A stretch of 64,000 nt of DNA from Paenibacillus sp. 1781tsa1. GTDB taxonomy: Bacteria; Bacillota; Bacilli; Paenibacillales; Paenibacillaceae. The notes beneath the pieces are model-generated. The model had not been told where the DNA came from. It saw only the letters and a program-made list of their open reading frames with translations, and searched no databases. The first letter of the stretch is position 1. Each line of letters starts with the position of its first letter. Positions 1 to 8,239 of the stretch are shown here, piece by piece. The stretch spans positions 1,488,001 to 1,552,000 of the forward strand of contig NZ_JAMYWY010000001.1 in NCBI RefSeq assembly GCF_024159265.1, in the 5' to 3' direction. A program made the position numbers and the translations under genes.

Positions 1-2
1 GT

Positions 3-854
3 TATATTCTGCAACTCGCCGGCATATTGTCCATTACTAACCTGGAGATGTCAGGCGTAACCCGGTTACAGGGAGCAAACATCGCTGCGCATCTGGCCAT
101 GTTGTGTTTTATCTCGAGCTGCGTCTGTCTGATTCAGATCAAGCAAGGCCATCAGGTTGTTCTGTATTACATGCTTACCTTGACACATCTGGTCATTCTG
201 GTCCAGACGGGAACAAGGGGGCCACTTATTGCGCTTATTCCGATTATTCTGGTCTATCTCTTTGATCAACTGAAAGCCTTCATCAAAGGCAGAGTCAGTG
301 CCATCATTCCTCTCATTCTATTCGTTGTGGCCGTGGCCTATATGGTGATTGCGCAGTGGGACAATTATGAGATGAGGTCAGAGAGCAAAGGCTTGTCGGG
401 AAGGGATGTAGCCTGGAATTATTTTATTGGTAAAGCGAATGAGTATCCGATATTTGGACGTGGGCTCGGCTCAACTCTCGTCGCTAATGATGGAAGTATC
501 TTTTCTGGCTTCGTCGTTCCGCATAATGAATACATTCGTTTTTATTACGATGGCGGGTTAGTTGGAGCCATCCTGTTGTTTCTATCACTGCTTCTGGTAT
601 TCCGGGCCGTGTACTTCCGATTGAGCGGCATGATCCGGTTGTATTTTGCCGGTATGATTATCGGTTTCCTGACCTATTCCTTTTTTGACAATACCCTGTC
701 CACGGTTCATCTGATTGCTCCATTCTGTATCTTCCTGAACGCATTATATGCTACGGGAAAAGGAGTAAACTCCAAGTCAGGGGCTGAAGCAGAAGTGGAT
801 ATACAGGTACAGCGAGCCAAGGACGTATCCTTTTCAAAGGAGATTAGAACATGA
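3..854 (+). CDS. O-antigen ligase/polymerase-like membrane protein (Wzy family), 5' partial
   Basis: The reading frame is open to the left edge of the window, so the N-terminus is missing; an internal TTG at 27 is not the likely start. The visible part has several hydrophobic segments, a hydrophilic loop with ESKGLSGRDVAW and GRGLGS followed by VPHNEYIRFYYDGG, which is the signature of the Wzy_C/O-antigen ligase superfamily (periplasmic/extracytoplasmic loop with Arg and HNxY). The C-terminal ~35 residues are hydrophilic. It overlaps the next gene by 4 bp and starts an operon of glycosyltransferases, flippase and sugar-nucleotide genes, so a role in polymerising EPS repeat units is the natural inference. 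A ligase role cannot be excluded. Confidence 0.8.
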   Translation, partial: YILQLAGILSITNLEMSGVTRLQGANIAAHLAMLCFISSCVCLIQIKQGHQVVLYYMLTLTHLVILVQTGTRGPLIALIPIILVYLFDQLKAFIKGRVSAIIPLILFVVAVAYMVIAQWDNYEMRSESKGLSGRDVAWNYFIGKANEYPIFGRGLGSTLVANDGSIFSGFVVPHNEYIRFYYDGGLVGAILLFLSLLLVFRAVYFRLSGMIRLYFAGMIIGFLTYSFFDNTLSTVHLIAPFCIFLNALYATGKGVNSKSGAEAEVDIQVQRAKDVSFSKEIRT

Positions 855-1309
855 AGGTCTGTTTAATCAGTTCTACAGGTGGTCATTTTGATGAATTAAC
901 CAAAATTATTCCTGCGGTTGAAGAACATGATTATTTCCTGATTACCGAGAAGAACAAAAGCAGAAAAGTAGAATCGTCTCAGGGCAAAGTATATTTCTTA
1001 ATGCAGCAAGAGCGTAAGAATGCGATGTTTTTCCTGATTTTTATGGCTAACATATTCAAATCATTCTTTTTATATCTGCGCGAGCGTCCAAAGGTCATCA
1101 TTACGACAGGGGCAGGGGCCACATATCCTTTTTGCCTCATCGGTAAAATCTTCGGTGCCAAGCTGATTTATATCGAAAGTTATGCCAAAATCTATTCCTC
1201 CAGCGCAACCGGGAGATTGATGTACAAAATCTCGGATGAGTTCTTTATCCAGTGGGAAACGTTGCAGGATAGCTATCCCAATGCGAAATACAGGGGGGCT
1301 TTATTTTGA
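851..1309 (+). CDS. Alg14/PssD-type subunit of split UDP-sugar glycosyltransferase
   Basis: A 152-residue protein with the Alg14/PssD/Cps14F pattern: N-terminal ISSTGGHFDEL (GGH motif), a membrane-associating hydrophobic stretch around residues 55-75, and VIITTGAGATYPFCLIGKIFG followed by the IES motif. In this family the subunit anchors a partner carrying the donor-binding half, and the pair adds the second sugar of a lipid-linked repeat unit. The partner is the next gene; both pairs of ends overlap by 4 bp (ATGA-type coupling), consistent with equal expression of the two subunits. The actual sugar transferred cannot be read from the sequence. Confidence 0.85.
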   Translation: MKVCLISSTGGHFDELTKIIPAVEEHDYFLITEKNKSRKVESSQGKVYFLMQQERKNAMFFLIFMANIFKSFFLYLRERPKVIITTGAGATYPFCLIGKIFGAKLIYIESYAKIYSSSATGRLMYKISDEFFIQWETLQDSYPNAKYRGALF

Positions 1310-1785
1310 TATTTGCTATTGTTGGAACCCAGCGCTTTCCCTTCAATCGCATGTTCGAGCTTATTGATGAGGCGATTGAGGCGGGCATTATTGAAGAAGA
1401 AGTTGTCGCCCAATCCGGATATACGGAGTATCAGCCGCGAAACTTCACTGCAATTCCTTTCCTGACGCAGGAAGAGATGAACGGATATGTGCAGCGCAGC
1501 AGATGTATTATCACCCATGCGGGCGTTGGCTCCATCACGAATTGTCTCGAACACGGCAAGCCGGTTATCGTCATTCCGCGCCGGAAAGAGTGGGGCGAAC
1601 ATGTCGATGATCATCAACTCGAGATCTCCAAGGTTTTTCAGGAGAACGGCTATGTTGCCGTTGCAGAGAGTCAGGCTGAATTACAAAAACTGATTCCTTG
1701 CATAGAGGAGCAGACGTTCCAGCCTTATGTGAGAAAACAGTCTGATCTGATCTCATCCATTAAAAATTACGTAAATAGTCTGTAA
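1306..1785 (+). CDS. Alg13/PssE-type catalytic subunit of split glycosyltransferase
   Basis: 159 residues with the C-terminal half of the GT28 fold: IFAIVGTQRFPFNRM at the N-terminus and IITHAGVGSITNCLEHGKP plus VIVIPRRKEWGEHVDDHQ, the conserved donor-nucleotide binding segment of Alg13/PssE/Cps14G/MurG proteins. It starts with TTG at 1306 (ggggg-rich Shine-Dalgarno just upstream) and overlaps the Alg14-like gene by 4 bp. The two products are expected to form one membrane-associated transferase in EPS assembly. Donor specificity unknown. Confidence 0.85.
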   Translation: MIFAIVGTQRFPFNRMFELIDEAIEAGIIEEEVVAQSGYTEYQPRNFTAIPFLTQEEMNGYVQRSRCIITHAGVGSITNCLEHGKPVIVIPRRKEWGEHVDDHQLEISKVFQENGYVAVAESQAELQKLIPCIEEQTFQPYVRKQSDLISSIKNYVNSL

Positions 1786-1822
1786 GTAGTCTGAAGATTA
1801 ACCATGAAAAAAGGAGTCTATC

Positions 1823-2890
1823 ATGAAACCAAAAGTATTGGTTGTTGGATCATCCTTGAAGGATATGGGCGGAATTGTGAGTGTAATCAAAAATATTGAG
1901 GATTCCTCGATCTCGGAAATGTATGCCATGCAGCGGGTCGAAACGTATATCACGGGCAGCGTGTTCTCACGGCTGCTTATTTTTATACGGGGATTCATTC
2001 AATTCTGGATGAAGCTGTACACGTTCAAGCCGGATATTGTTCATATTCATATGGCGAACAACGGAAGCTTTTATCGGAAGTCACTATTCCTGCTAACCGC
2101 AAGAAAGTTGTTTCGAAAGTCAGTCATTCTGCATATTCATGCGGCCAGCTTTGATGATTTCTACAATCGATTCGCCCTGCAACGCAAGTATTGTCACTAC
2201 ATTTTGAATCAGGCCGATAAATTGATTGTCTTATCCCAGACGTGGAAAGAATACTTTGTCACGATTGTGCCGGAGACAGCTATTGAGGTGCTCTATAACG
2301 GAGTCTTTGTGAAAGAGCCCTTTGCGAAAGAGCAGAAGGCGGCAGTTAATGCTCTCTTCATGGGAAGACTGGGTGAGCGAAAAGGCGTCTATGATCTGCT
2401 TCAGTCTATTCAGCAATTAAAGGCGTTGGGCGTTACAGCTACCTTCAATCTGGCGGGGGATGGCGAAGTCGAAGAAGTCAAAGCGCTTGTACAGCAGTAT
2501 GGAATAGAGGAGCGTGTCAACGTACTCGGCTGGATTAACGGAGAGCAAAAGGAAAAGCTGATGCGGGAAGCGGATCTGCTGGTCCTGCCTTCTTATCATG
2601 AGGGATTACCTATGGCCATACTTGAAGCAATGAATTGTGGCTTGCCCATTATATCGACCAACGTCGGAGGCATCCCCGAAGTGATTACATCCGGTCATAA
2701 TGGGCTGTTAATCGAGCCGGGAGATGTGCACGGGCTAACATCAGCACTGGAATATCTCATTACAGATGAAGAGATTAGAGCAAGAATGGGTTCATATAAC
2801 AGAGCGATTATATCGGATAGATTTGATATGAATCTTCTCGTAGGCAGATTGTCAGGAATATATGATGCACTTCAAGTGAAGGTATCCTAG
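1823..2890 (+). CDS. Glycosyltransferase family 4 (GT-B), EPS assembly
   Basis: 355 residues. Two Rossmann-like halves: N-terminal VVGSSLKDMGGIVSVIKN and DIVHIHMANNGSFYRKS (acceptor side), then FMGRLGERKGVYDLL, LAGDGEVEEV, and the GT4 donor motif LPSYHEGLPMAILEAMNCGLP-like segment around residues 255-280 with the E-x7-E pair. This is a retaining GT4 enzyme transferring from a nucleotide sugar. AAAAAAGGAG precedes the ATG by a normal distance. It lies 37 bp after the PssE-like gene in the EPS operon. Likely a mannosyl- or other hexosyltransferase; donor not assignable. Confidence 0.88.
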   Translation: MKPKVLVVGSSLKDMGGIVSVIKNIEDSSISEMYAMQRVETYITGSVFSRLLIFIRGFIQFWMKLYTFKPDIVHIHMANNGSFYRKSLFLLTARKLFRKSVILHIHAASFDDFYNRFALQRKYCHYILNQADKLIVLSQTWKEYFVTIVPETAIEVLYNGVFVKEPFAKEQKAAVNALFMGRLGERKGVYDLLQSIQQLKALGVTATFNLAGDGEVEEVKALVQQYGIEERVNVLGWINGEQKEKLMREADLLVLPSYHEGLPMAILEAMNCGLPIISTNVGGIPEVITSGHNGLLIEPGDVHGLTSALEYLITDEEIRARMGSYNRAIISDRFDMNLLVGRLSGIYDALQVKVS

Positions 2891-2911
2891 TGAACAGGAA
2901 AAGGTGATGAA

Positions 2912-3856
2912 ATGAACCCCTTGGTATCTTGCATCATTACGACCCATAACCGGGCCGAGTTATTGAAAAATGCGTTAAGAAGTGTACGGGAGCAAACACA
3001 TCCGTACCTGGAGATTTTCATTGTGGATGATGGTTCAGAAGATCAGACGCCGGAAATTTGTCAGGCCTGGACACGGGAAGATTCGCGGATTCGGTACATT
3101 CGGGTTCCGTATCCCAAAGGAGCCAATCATGCACGGAATGTGGGGATATCCCATGCCAATGGCAAGTACATTGCATTCTTGGATGATGACGATGAATGGA
3201 TGGCTGACAAAATTAAAACCCAGGCGGAAGTGCTGGAGCGTACACAGGAATCATTCACCTTTTGCAGCAAGTATCTCGCATACACGAATGAGCAGCATCA
3301 GGTGGTCAAACGGAAATTGTCGGTGGAACCTCGCGATGTTATTCGGTATGAGGATCTGCTTACATTCAACTGGATTGGGGAAACGTCCAAAATCATGGTA
3401 CTTACCTCGCTTGCCCGTGAAGTTCGATTTGATGAAAATCTGACATCCGCTCAGGACTATGATTTTTATCTGCGCATATTGAAACGTGGCTACATCGCCG
3501 TGAACGTGAAAGAACCGCTCGTGGATATCAATATCCACAGCGGGCCGCGCATTTCAACCTCCACAACGGCCAAGTACAAAGGCCAACGCAAGATTATTTT
3601 GAAATACTACAACGATATGTCCAAGGAACAGAAGCGCCGCCAATTACATCATTATCGAATGCTCGAATGGTCGAGAAATACGCTTCGCAATAACGTTTAT
3701 TTGAAAAAAGCACTGTCGCTGTATCCCTGGTGGAAAGATTGGGTGCTGCTCAAGCGTAATACCAAAATTATGATGCAAGGATTTCTGATGAGATTTCATG
3801 CAAGGCGCGCAGTTGGAACGTATACAGAGGAACCTGTGCGAATGAAACTAAAGTAA
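2912..3856 (+). CDS. Glycosyltransferase family 2 (GT-A), EPS assembly
   Basis: 314 residues. N-terminal GT-A domain with VSCIITTHNRAELLKNAL, FIVDDGSEDQT, GANHARNVGISHANGKYIAFLDDDDEW (DxD-type metal/nucleotide site) and a later QDYDFYLRI motif. A basic C-terminal ~90 residues may contact membrane or acceptor. Follows the GT4 gene by 21 bp with an AAAAGGTGATG ribosome binding site. Inverting transferase of the EPS operon; sugar unknown. Confidence 0.88.
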   Translation: MNPLVSCIITTHNRAELLKNALRSVREQTHPYLEIFIVDDGSEDQTPEICQAWTREDSRIRYIRVPYPKGANHARNVGISHANGKYIAFLDDDDEWMADKIKTQAEVLERTQESFTFCSKYLAYTNEQHQVVKRKLSVEPRDVIRYEDLLTFNWIGETSKIMVLTSLAREVRFDENLTSAQDYDFYLRILKRGYIAVNVKEPLVDINIHSGPRISTSTTAKYKGQRKIILKYYNDMSKEQKRRQLHHYRMLEWSRNTLRNNVYLKKALSLYPWWKDWVLLKRNTKIMMQGFLMRFHARRAVGTYTEEPVRMKLK

Positions 3857-3867
3857 GAGGTGCCTGG

Positions 3868-4890
3868 ATGGAAAATCCGACGGTGTATATGCTGCCTAAG
3901 ATGATTGAGAACAATAAATTCAATGAGCTGTTATCCGATTCCATTGAGAACAAGGGATGGGAAGTAAAACAGTTTACCAAAAAAGATCTAATCAAACTGA
4001 GAAAAAATGATGTGCTGCATTTTCATTGGCCCAGCTTCTATTACAGAGGTTCATCCATGCTGTCAACCGTGATCAAATCCATTCTATATGTATTGATGAT
4101 TTGTTTTGCACGTTTGCGTGGGGCCAAATTGTTCTGGACGGTGCACAACATCTGGCCTCACAACAGTGGTAAGACGCGCTTCGATTATTGGATGAGAAAA
4201 ATACTGGTCCGAAACTGCTCCAAGCTGATTGTCATGGGCAAACCCCTGATCTCTGAGATCTGTTCAACGTTCGGGATTGATTCCAGCCGGATCGAGGTTA
4301 TTCCGCATGGACATTACAAGGGAGTGTATCAAGGAAAAGGTGTGAATATCCGCTCCCGGTTTGGCATACCGGAGGATAGTTATGTGTATGCGTTCTTTGG
4401 TCAGGTGTCACCGTACAAGGGCGTGGATGATTTGTTGGAGGCATTCAAGGAGCTGGATTCGGATCAGGCCCATTTGTTGATTGCCGGTAAAAAAGTGAAG
4501 GACTACGATCTCGGTGAAGAATTTCTCGAGAGCGGACATATTCATACCCATTTTCATTTTATTGAAGATGATGAATATTCGGACTATTTTGATGCGGTCG
4601 ATTCCATCATTCTACCATACAAGCAAATTGCAACTTCGGGTAGTGCGATTCTGGCATTGACCTTCTGTAAACCGGTCGTGGCACCACGGATTGGCTTATT
4701 GGAAGAATACCTGCCCGACGATTGTGCGGTACTCTATGAACCTTCCGATCCGGATGGATTGCTTAAAGCGATGAATATGATCCGTTTAAAACAATCGGAG
4801 TTTCAGGAAGGCAGTGGTTTTGTCAAAGCGTTAGAGCGGCTGGATTGGCCAGTGATTGCCCAAAGGACACTTACCCTGTACTCCAGTTAG
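3868..4890 (+). CDS. Glycosyltransferase, GT-B/GT4-like, EPS assembly
   Basis: 340 residues. N-terminal half contains DVLHFHWPSFYYRG and LFWTVHNIWPHNSG, a pattern common in GT4/GumK-like enzymes; the C-terminal half has IEVIPHGHYKGVYQG, YAFFGQVSPYKGVDDLLEAF, LLIAGKK and SIILPYKQIATSGSAILALTFCKPVVAP. The last segment replaces the classical E-x7-E with a degenerate version (ATSGSAILA), as in many EPS transferases. RBS AAGAGGTG precedes the ATG. Neighbouring GT2 genes lie on both sides. Substrate unknown. Confidence 0.85.
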   Translation: MENPTVYMLPKMIENNKFNELLSDSIENKGWEVKQFTKKDLIKLRKNDVLHFHWPSFYYRGSSMLSTVIKSILYVLMICFARLRGAKLFWTVHNIWPHNSGKTRFDYWMRKILVRNCSKLIVMGKPLISEICSTFGIDSSRIEVIPHGHYKGVYQGKGVNIRSRFGIPEDSYVYAFFGQVSPYKGVDDLLEAFKELDSDQAHLLIAGKKVKDYDLGEEFLESGHIHTHFHFIEDDEYSDYFDAVDSIILPYKQIATSGSAILALTFCKPVVAPRIGLLEEYLPDDCAVLYEPSDPDGLLKAMNMIRLKQSEFQEGSGFVKALERLDWPVIAQRTLTLYSS

Positions 4891-4936
4891 TACAGATGAA
4901 AGGGTGGACCTAATTGAAAAATATGGGGATGAAATG

Positions 4937-5839
4937 ATGAAGGTAACCGTCGCGATCTGTACGTATAACCGTGCACATGATGCGGTAGAGGCTATACGAA
5001 GTGCAATACAACAGAATTACGCAAGCAGCGACTATGAGATCATACTCATTGATAATAATTCGAAAGACAACACACGGGAAATCGTGCTTCAAACAATCTT
5101 GCAGCATGAGAACCATTCGATCCGGTATGTGTTGGAAGAAAAGCAAGGTTTGTCTGTAGCCCGTAACCGGGCCATTCACGAGGCGCGCGGCGAGTATATC
5201 CTGTTTCTTGACGATGATGCCTATGCTTGCAGGGATTGGATTCGCCAGATCGTTAGTGTGTTTGAGATGAGTGAAACTATCGGGTGTGTCGGTGGCAAGA
5301 TTGATCCGATCTGGGAAGTGCCAGAACCGATGTGGATTCCACCTGAAAACAGGTCACTGTTCACCATTCTGGATTTTGCAGATGAAGTCACTGAAATGAA
5401 AAGCCCCTATATTCCATTTGGTGCGAATGTGGCTTTTCGTTTATCCGTCTTTGATCAACTGGCTCCCTTCCGTGAAGACCTTGGAAGAGTGGGGAACAAT
5501 CTCCTCTCCAGTGAAGAGAGTGAGTTGATTGCAAGAATACGGACAAAGTTCAAGGTATATTACACGCCGTACGGCGCGGTACAACATAAAGTAGCCAAAG
5601 AGCGAACGACAAAGAACTGGTTTCTGCGCCGAATCTATTGGCAGGGTGTGAGTGATGCCATTCGTGATCAAGATCGTGGTGTTGTGCGTACGGCCAAACA
5701 TGGCATCAAGCTTGCACAGGGGATCACAACCTCTCTGATCTACATTTATAATGCAGATCGGTTCACACGTCAGCTTGCCAAAGTATGTTACCGAAACGGC
5801 ATGATTGTTGGGTCGCTTCGTCAAAACAGTAAGGGATGA
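4937..5839 (+). CDS. Glycosyltransferase family 2 (GT-A), EPS assembly
   Basis: 300 residues from the ATG at 4937. The frame is open further upstream into the preceding gene, but GGGGAT at 4925-4930 and the canonical GT2 beginning MKVTVAICTYNRAHDAVEA select this start (4934 is an adjacent alternative). Motifs: LIDNNSKDNTREI, GLSVARNRAIHEARGEYILFLDDDA (DxD), GGKIDPIW and SEESELIARI, a pattern seen in GT2 enzymes that use mannose or glucose donors. The end overlaps the flippase gene. Donor not assignable. Confidence 0.87.
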   Translation: MKVTVAICTYNRAHDAVEAIRSAIQQNYASSDYEIILIDNNSKDNTREIVLQTILQHENHSIRYVLEEKQGLSVARNRAIHEARGEYILFLDDDAYACRDWIRQIVSVFEMSETIGCVGGKIDPIWEVPEPMWIPPENRSLFTILDFADEVTEMKSPYIPFGANVAFRLSVFDQLAPFREDLGRVGNNLLSSEESELIARIRTKFKVYYTPYGAVQHKVAKERTTKNWFLRRIYWQGVSDAIRDQDRGVVRTAKHGIKLAQGITTSLIYIYNADRFTRQLAKVCYRNGMIVGSLRQNSKG

Positions 5840-5847
5840 GGATCGCT

Positions 5848-7224
5848 ATGGCGCAAGTTGCACTTCGCAAAGTATTCAGAGGAAACGGCTTAATGAGTGC
5901 CATATTTCAGACAAGCGGAACCAACCTGCTGGTCATGACACTGACGATGCTGTCTTCCATTTTGACGTCACGCATGTTCGGCGTAGAAGGAAAGGGAGCA
6001 TTCTCGGCCATTCTGTTCTGGCCTGCGCTCTTAACCGGATTGGTCGGATTTGGACTACCCACTTCTATCATTTATAACATCAAACAGAGCGCAACCGAGA
6101 AGAGTGCGCAGTATGTTCGATTAAGCTTTCTTTTTCAAGTTCCAGTGTGCATCATCATTGGTATTGTGGCCTGGTTTGGATTACCTTTCTGGCTCTCCAG
6201 CTTTCCGCCGGAGGTTGTGCAGATATCCAGATGGTATACGATTGCTACGGTTCCTGTACTTATTGTCATCAATCTCATATCAGCCCTCTCGCAGAGTCGG
6301 GAGAAATTTGCTGTATATAATGGCATCCGGTTAATGATCCCCCTGTTTAATGTAGGTGGGCTTTTTGTGTTATGGGGCCTGGGCATGCTGAGCATTCAGC
6401 TCGCGGCTGCCATCTATTTTGTAACCAGCTTCTCCGTGGTGACGTGGGCCATCTATGCCAACCGTAATGAATTGAGACTGAGATGGTTCAAGGATCGGGT
6501 GGACCGGAGTTCAGCCAAGAAGCTTTTTGGTTATGGCAGCAAGGTGTATGGCGTTGAATTGTTAGGAACGCTGTATACCCAGTTCGATAAAATCATTATT
6601 TTGGCTTTGCTCACCCCGCGTGATTTTGGGCTGTATTCTGTCGTATTTGCCTTATCCCGAATCTATAATGCCGTTCAGACGGCGATTAGCAATGTTGTTT
6701 TTCCGAAAGTGACCGGATTGCCTCAAGAGCAGATTATTCGCACGGTTGGCAGGGCCTTCCGCATCTCGCTCATAGTCATGATGATCATTGTAATCCCTAC
6801 CATGTTTGTGGGGAACTACCTGATGGGTCTTCTGTTTGGCTCCGAATTCCTGGAAGCGAGCGTCGCATTTTATATTTTGGCTGTGGAATGCATCATTGGT
6901 GGTGGTTCATGGATTCTGGCATCCGCATTTAATGCACTTGGTCGACCAGGGCTTGTGATGATCAGACAGCTCATTGCACTCTCGGTGACGGTGGCCTTGT
7001 TCTTCGTGTTCACTCCGCTATGGGGGCTCAACGGAATTGCGATTGCTTTATTGATCGGCTCCATTGTACGAATGGTAGTTACTGTGGCCGCGATGAAGAT
7101 TGTTTTTAAGGTGAAGTTTGCGGGCATGTTCTATGACAAGGAAGATCTACCGTTTCTCTATGAACGGTTAAACAAAAAAAGAAGAAGAGTCACCCAAGGA
7201 GGAGATGGAGATGCTGGGCACTAA
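5848..7224 (+). CDS. Wzx-type polysaccharide flippase (MATE/MOP superfamily)
   Basis: About 458 residues with roughly 12 hydrophobic segments; FQTSGTNLLVMTLTMLSSILTSRMFG and GSKVYGVELLGTLYTQFDKIII-type blocks are typical of the RfbX/Wzx and MATE-like flippases. It would move the undecaprenyl-linked repeat unit across the membrane for the polymerase at the left end of the window. ATG 5836 would leave no room for its ribosome binding site; GAGGA at 5838-5842 fits ATG 5848. Ends with a basic tail and overlaps the next gene by about 14 bp. Confidence 0.9.
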   Translation: MAQVALRKVFRGNGLMSAIFQTSGTNLLVMTLTMLSSILTSRMFGVEGKGAFSAILFWPALLTGLVGFGLPTSIIYNIKQSATEKSAQYVRLSFLFQVPVCIIIGIVAWFGLPFWLSSFPPEVVQISRWYTIATVPVLIVINLISALSQSREKFAVYNGIRLMIPLFNVGGLFVLWGLGMLSIQLAAAIYFVTSFSVVTWAIYANRNELRLRWFKDRVDRSSAKKLFGYGSKVYGVELLGTLYTQFDKIIILALLTPRDFGLYSVVFALSRIYNAVQTAISNVVFPKVTGLPQEQIIRTVGRAFRISLIVMMIIVIPTMFVGNYLMGLLFGSEFLEASVAFYILAVECIIGGGSWILASAFNALGRPGLVMIRQLIALSVTVALFFVFTPLWGLNGIAIALLIGSIVRMVVTVAAMKIVFKVKFAGMFYDKEDLPFLYERLNKKRRRVTQGGDGDAGH

Positions 7225-8239
7225 CAATATTCATCCAATGGAAGAGTTGAAGGGACAGTTACGTCAGATTTTGAAGGTCATTCCACCGCGTACCGAAATC
7301 TATTATTTGGATTACCCGGTGCATAGCAATGGTGGCGACTTGTTGATTATGAAAGGTACTGAGGCTTTCTTCCGGGACAATGATATTCATGTACGTGCCA
7401 GATACAGCATTCTGGATTGCCCTTTGTCTCTCAAGGTACCGGAAGGTATCACGATTGTGTTGCATGGGGGAGGTAACTTTGGTGATCTGTACCCTGCGCA
7501 TCAGAAATTGAGAGAACGAATGATTGCCCAGCATCCGAATCATCGGATCGTCATTCTGCCTCAGACGATGTTTTACAAAAGTGATATTGAATTGAAAAAG
7601 ACAGCCCAAGTATTCAATCGTCATAAGGATGTGCACTTTTTTGTCCGGGATACCTTATCTTATGAGATAGCCAGTAAAGAATTTCAACAAACAAATGTCT
7701 ATCTGTCTCCGGATATGGCACATCAATTGTGGCCTTTGAAGTCCAAGAGCAAGCCCACTGCAGAGATGTTGTATTTCTTCCGTAAAGACATTGAGAAAAC
7801 TCAGAATCAGGTGCATTACGAATCCGTCAGTGGACCTAAGGCCACGTTTAAAGACTGGGAGACATTGTACAACCGGGTTGACCGGAAGATCATTCGCATG
7901 ATTACATCCCGGTTGAAGTCAGGGAAAGGTAGCTCTTTCGCCCGCTGGTTGTGGTACAAATACTCTGATCGGATGGTACATACGGCCATTAAGGAATTCA
8001 ATAAATACCAAACCATTACGACATCCCGTCTGCATGGACATATTCTGGCCTGTCTCCTGGATCAACCGAACATCCTGCTGGATAATTCATATGGCAAGAA
8101 CTCGAATTATTATGCAGCCTGGACCAAGAGTAACCCAGCAGGCAGACTCGAATCCAATCAGACCAGCACATATACCAAGCAAACCGAGACCGGCAAGGGA
8201 GCAAGTTCGGTTGTACTGTCGGATGGTGCAGCCCTATGA
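7211..8239 (+). CDS. Polysaccharide pyruvyl transferase family protein (CsaB-like)
   Basis: About 342 residues. The block VLHGGGNFGDLYPAHQKLRE, followed by RIVILPQTMFYKS and FVRDTLSYEIAS, is diagnostic of the PS_pyruv_trans family, which transfers pyruvate from phosphoenolpyruvate to sugars as a ketal. C-terminal TSRLHGHILACLLDQP is also conserved. AAGGAGG at 7196-7202 best fits ATG 7211 (spacing 8) rather than 7205. Its position between flippase and sugar-nucleotide genes predicts a pyruvylated, acidic EPS. Last 35 residues are Ser/Thr-rich and probably disordered. Confidence 0.9.
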   Translation: MLGTNNIHPMEELKGQLRQILKVIPPRTEIYYLDYPVHSNGGDLLIMKGTEAFFRDNDIHVRARYSILDCPLSLKVPEGITIVLHGGGNFGDLYPAHQKLRERMIAQHPNHRIVILPQTMFYKSDIELKKTAQVFNRHKDVHFFVRDTLSYEIASKEFQQTNVYLSPDMAHQLWPLKSKSKPTAEMLYFFRKDIEKTQNQVHYESVSGPKATFKDWETLYNRVDRKIIRMITSRLKSGKGSSFARWLWYKYSDRMVHTAIKEFNKYQTITTSRLHGHILACLLDQPNILLDNSYGKNSNYYAAWTKSNPAGRLESNQTSTYTKQTETGKGASSVVLSDGAAL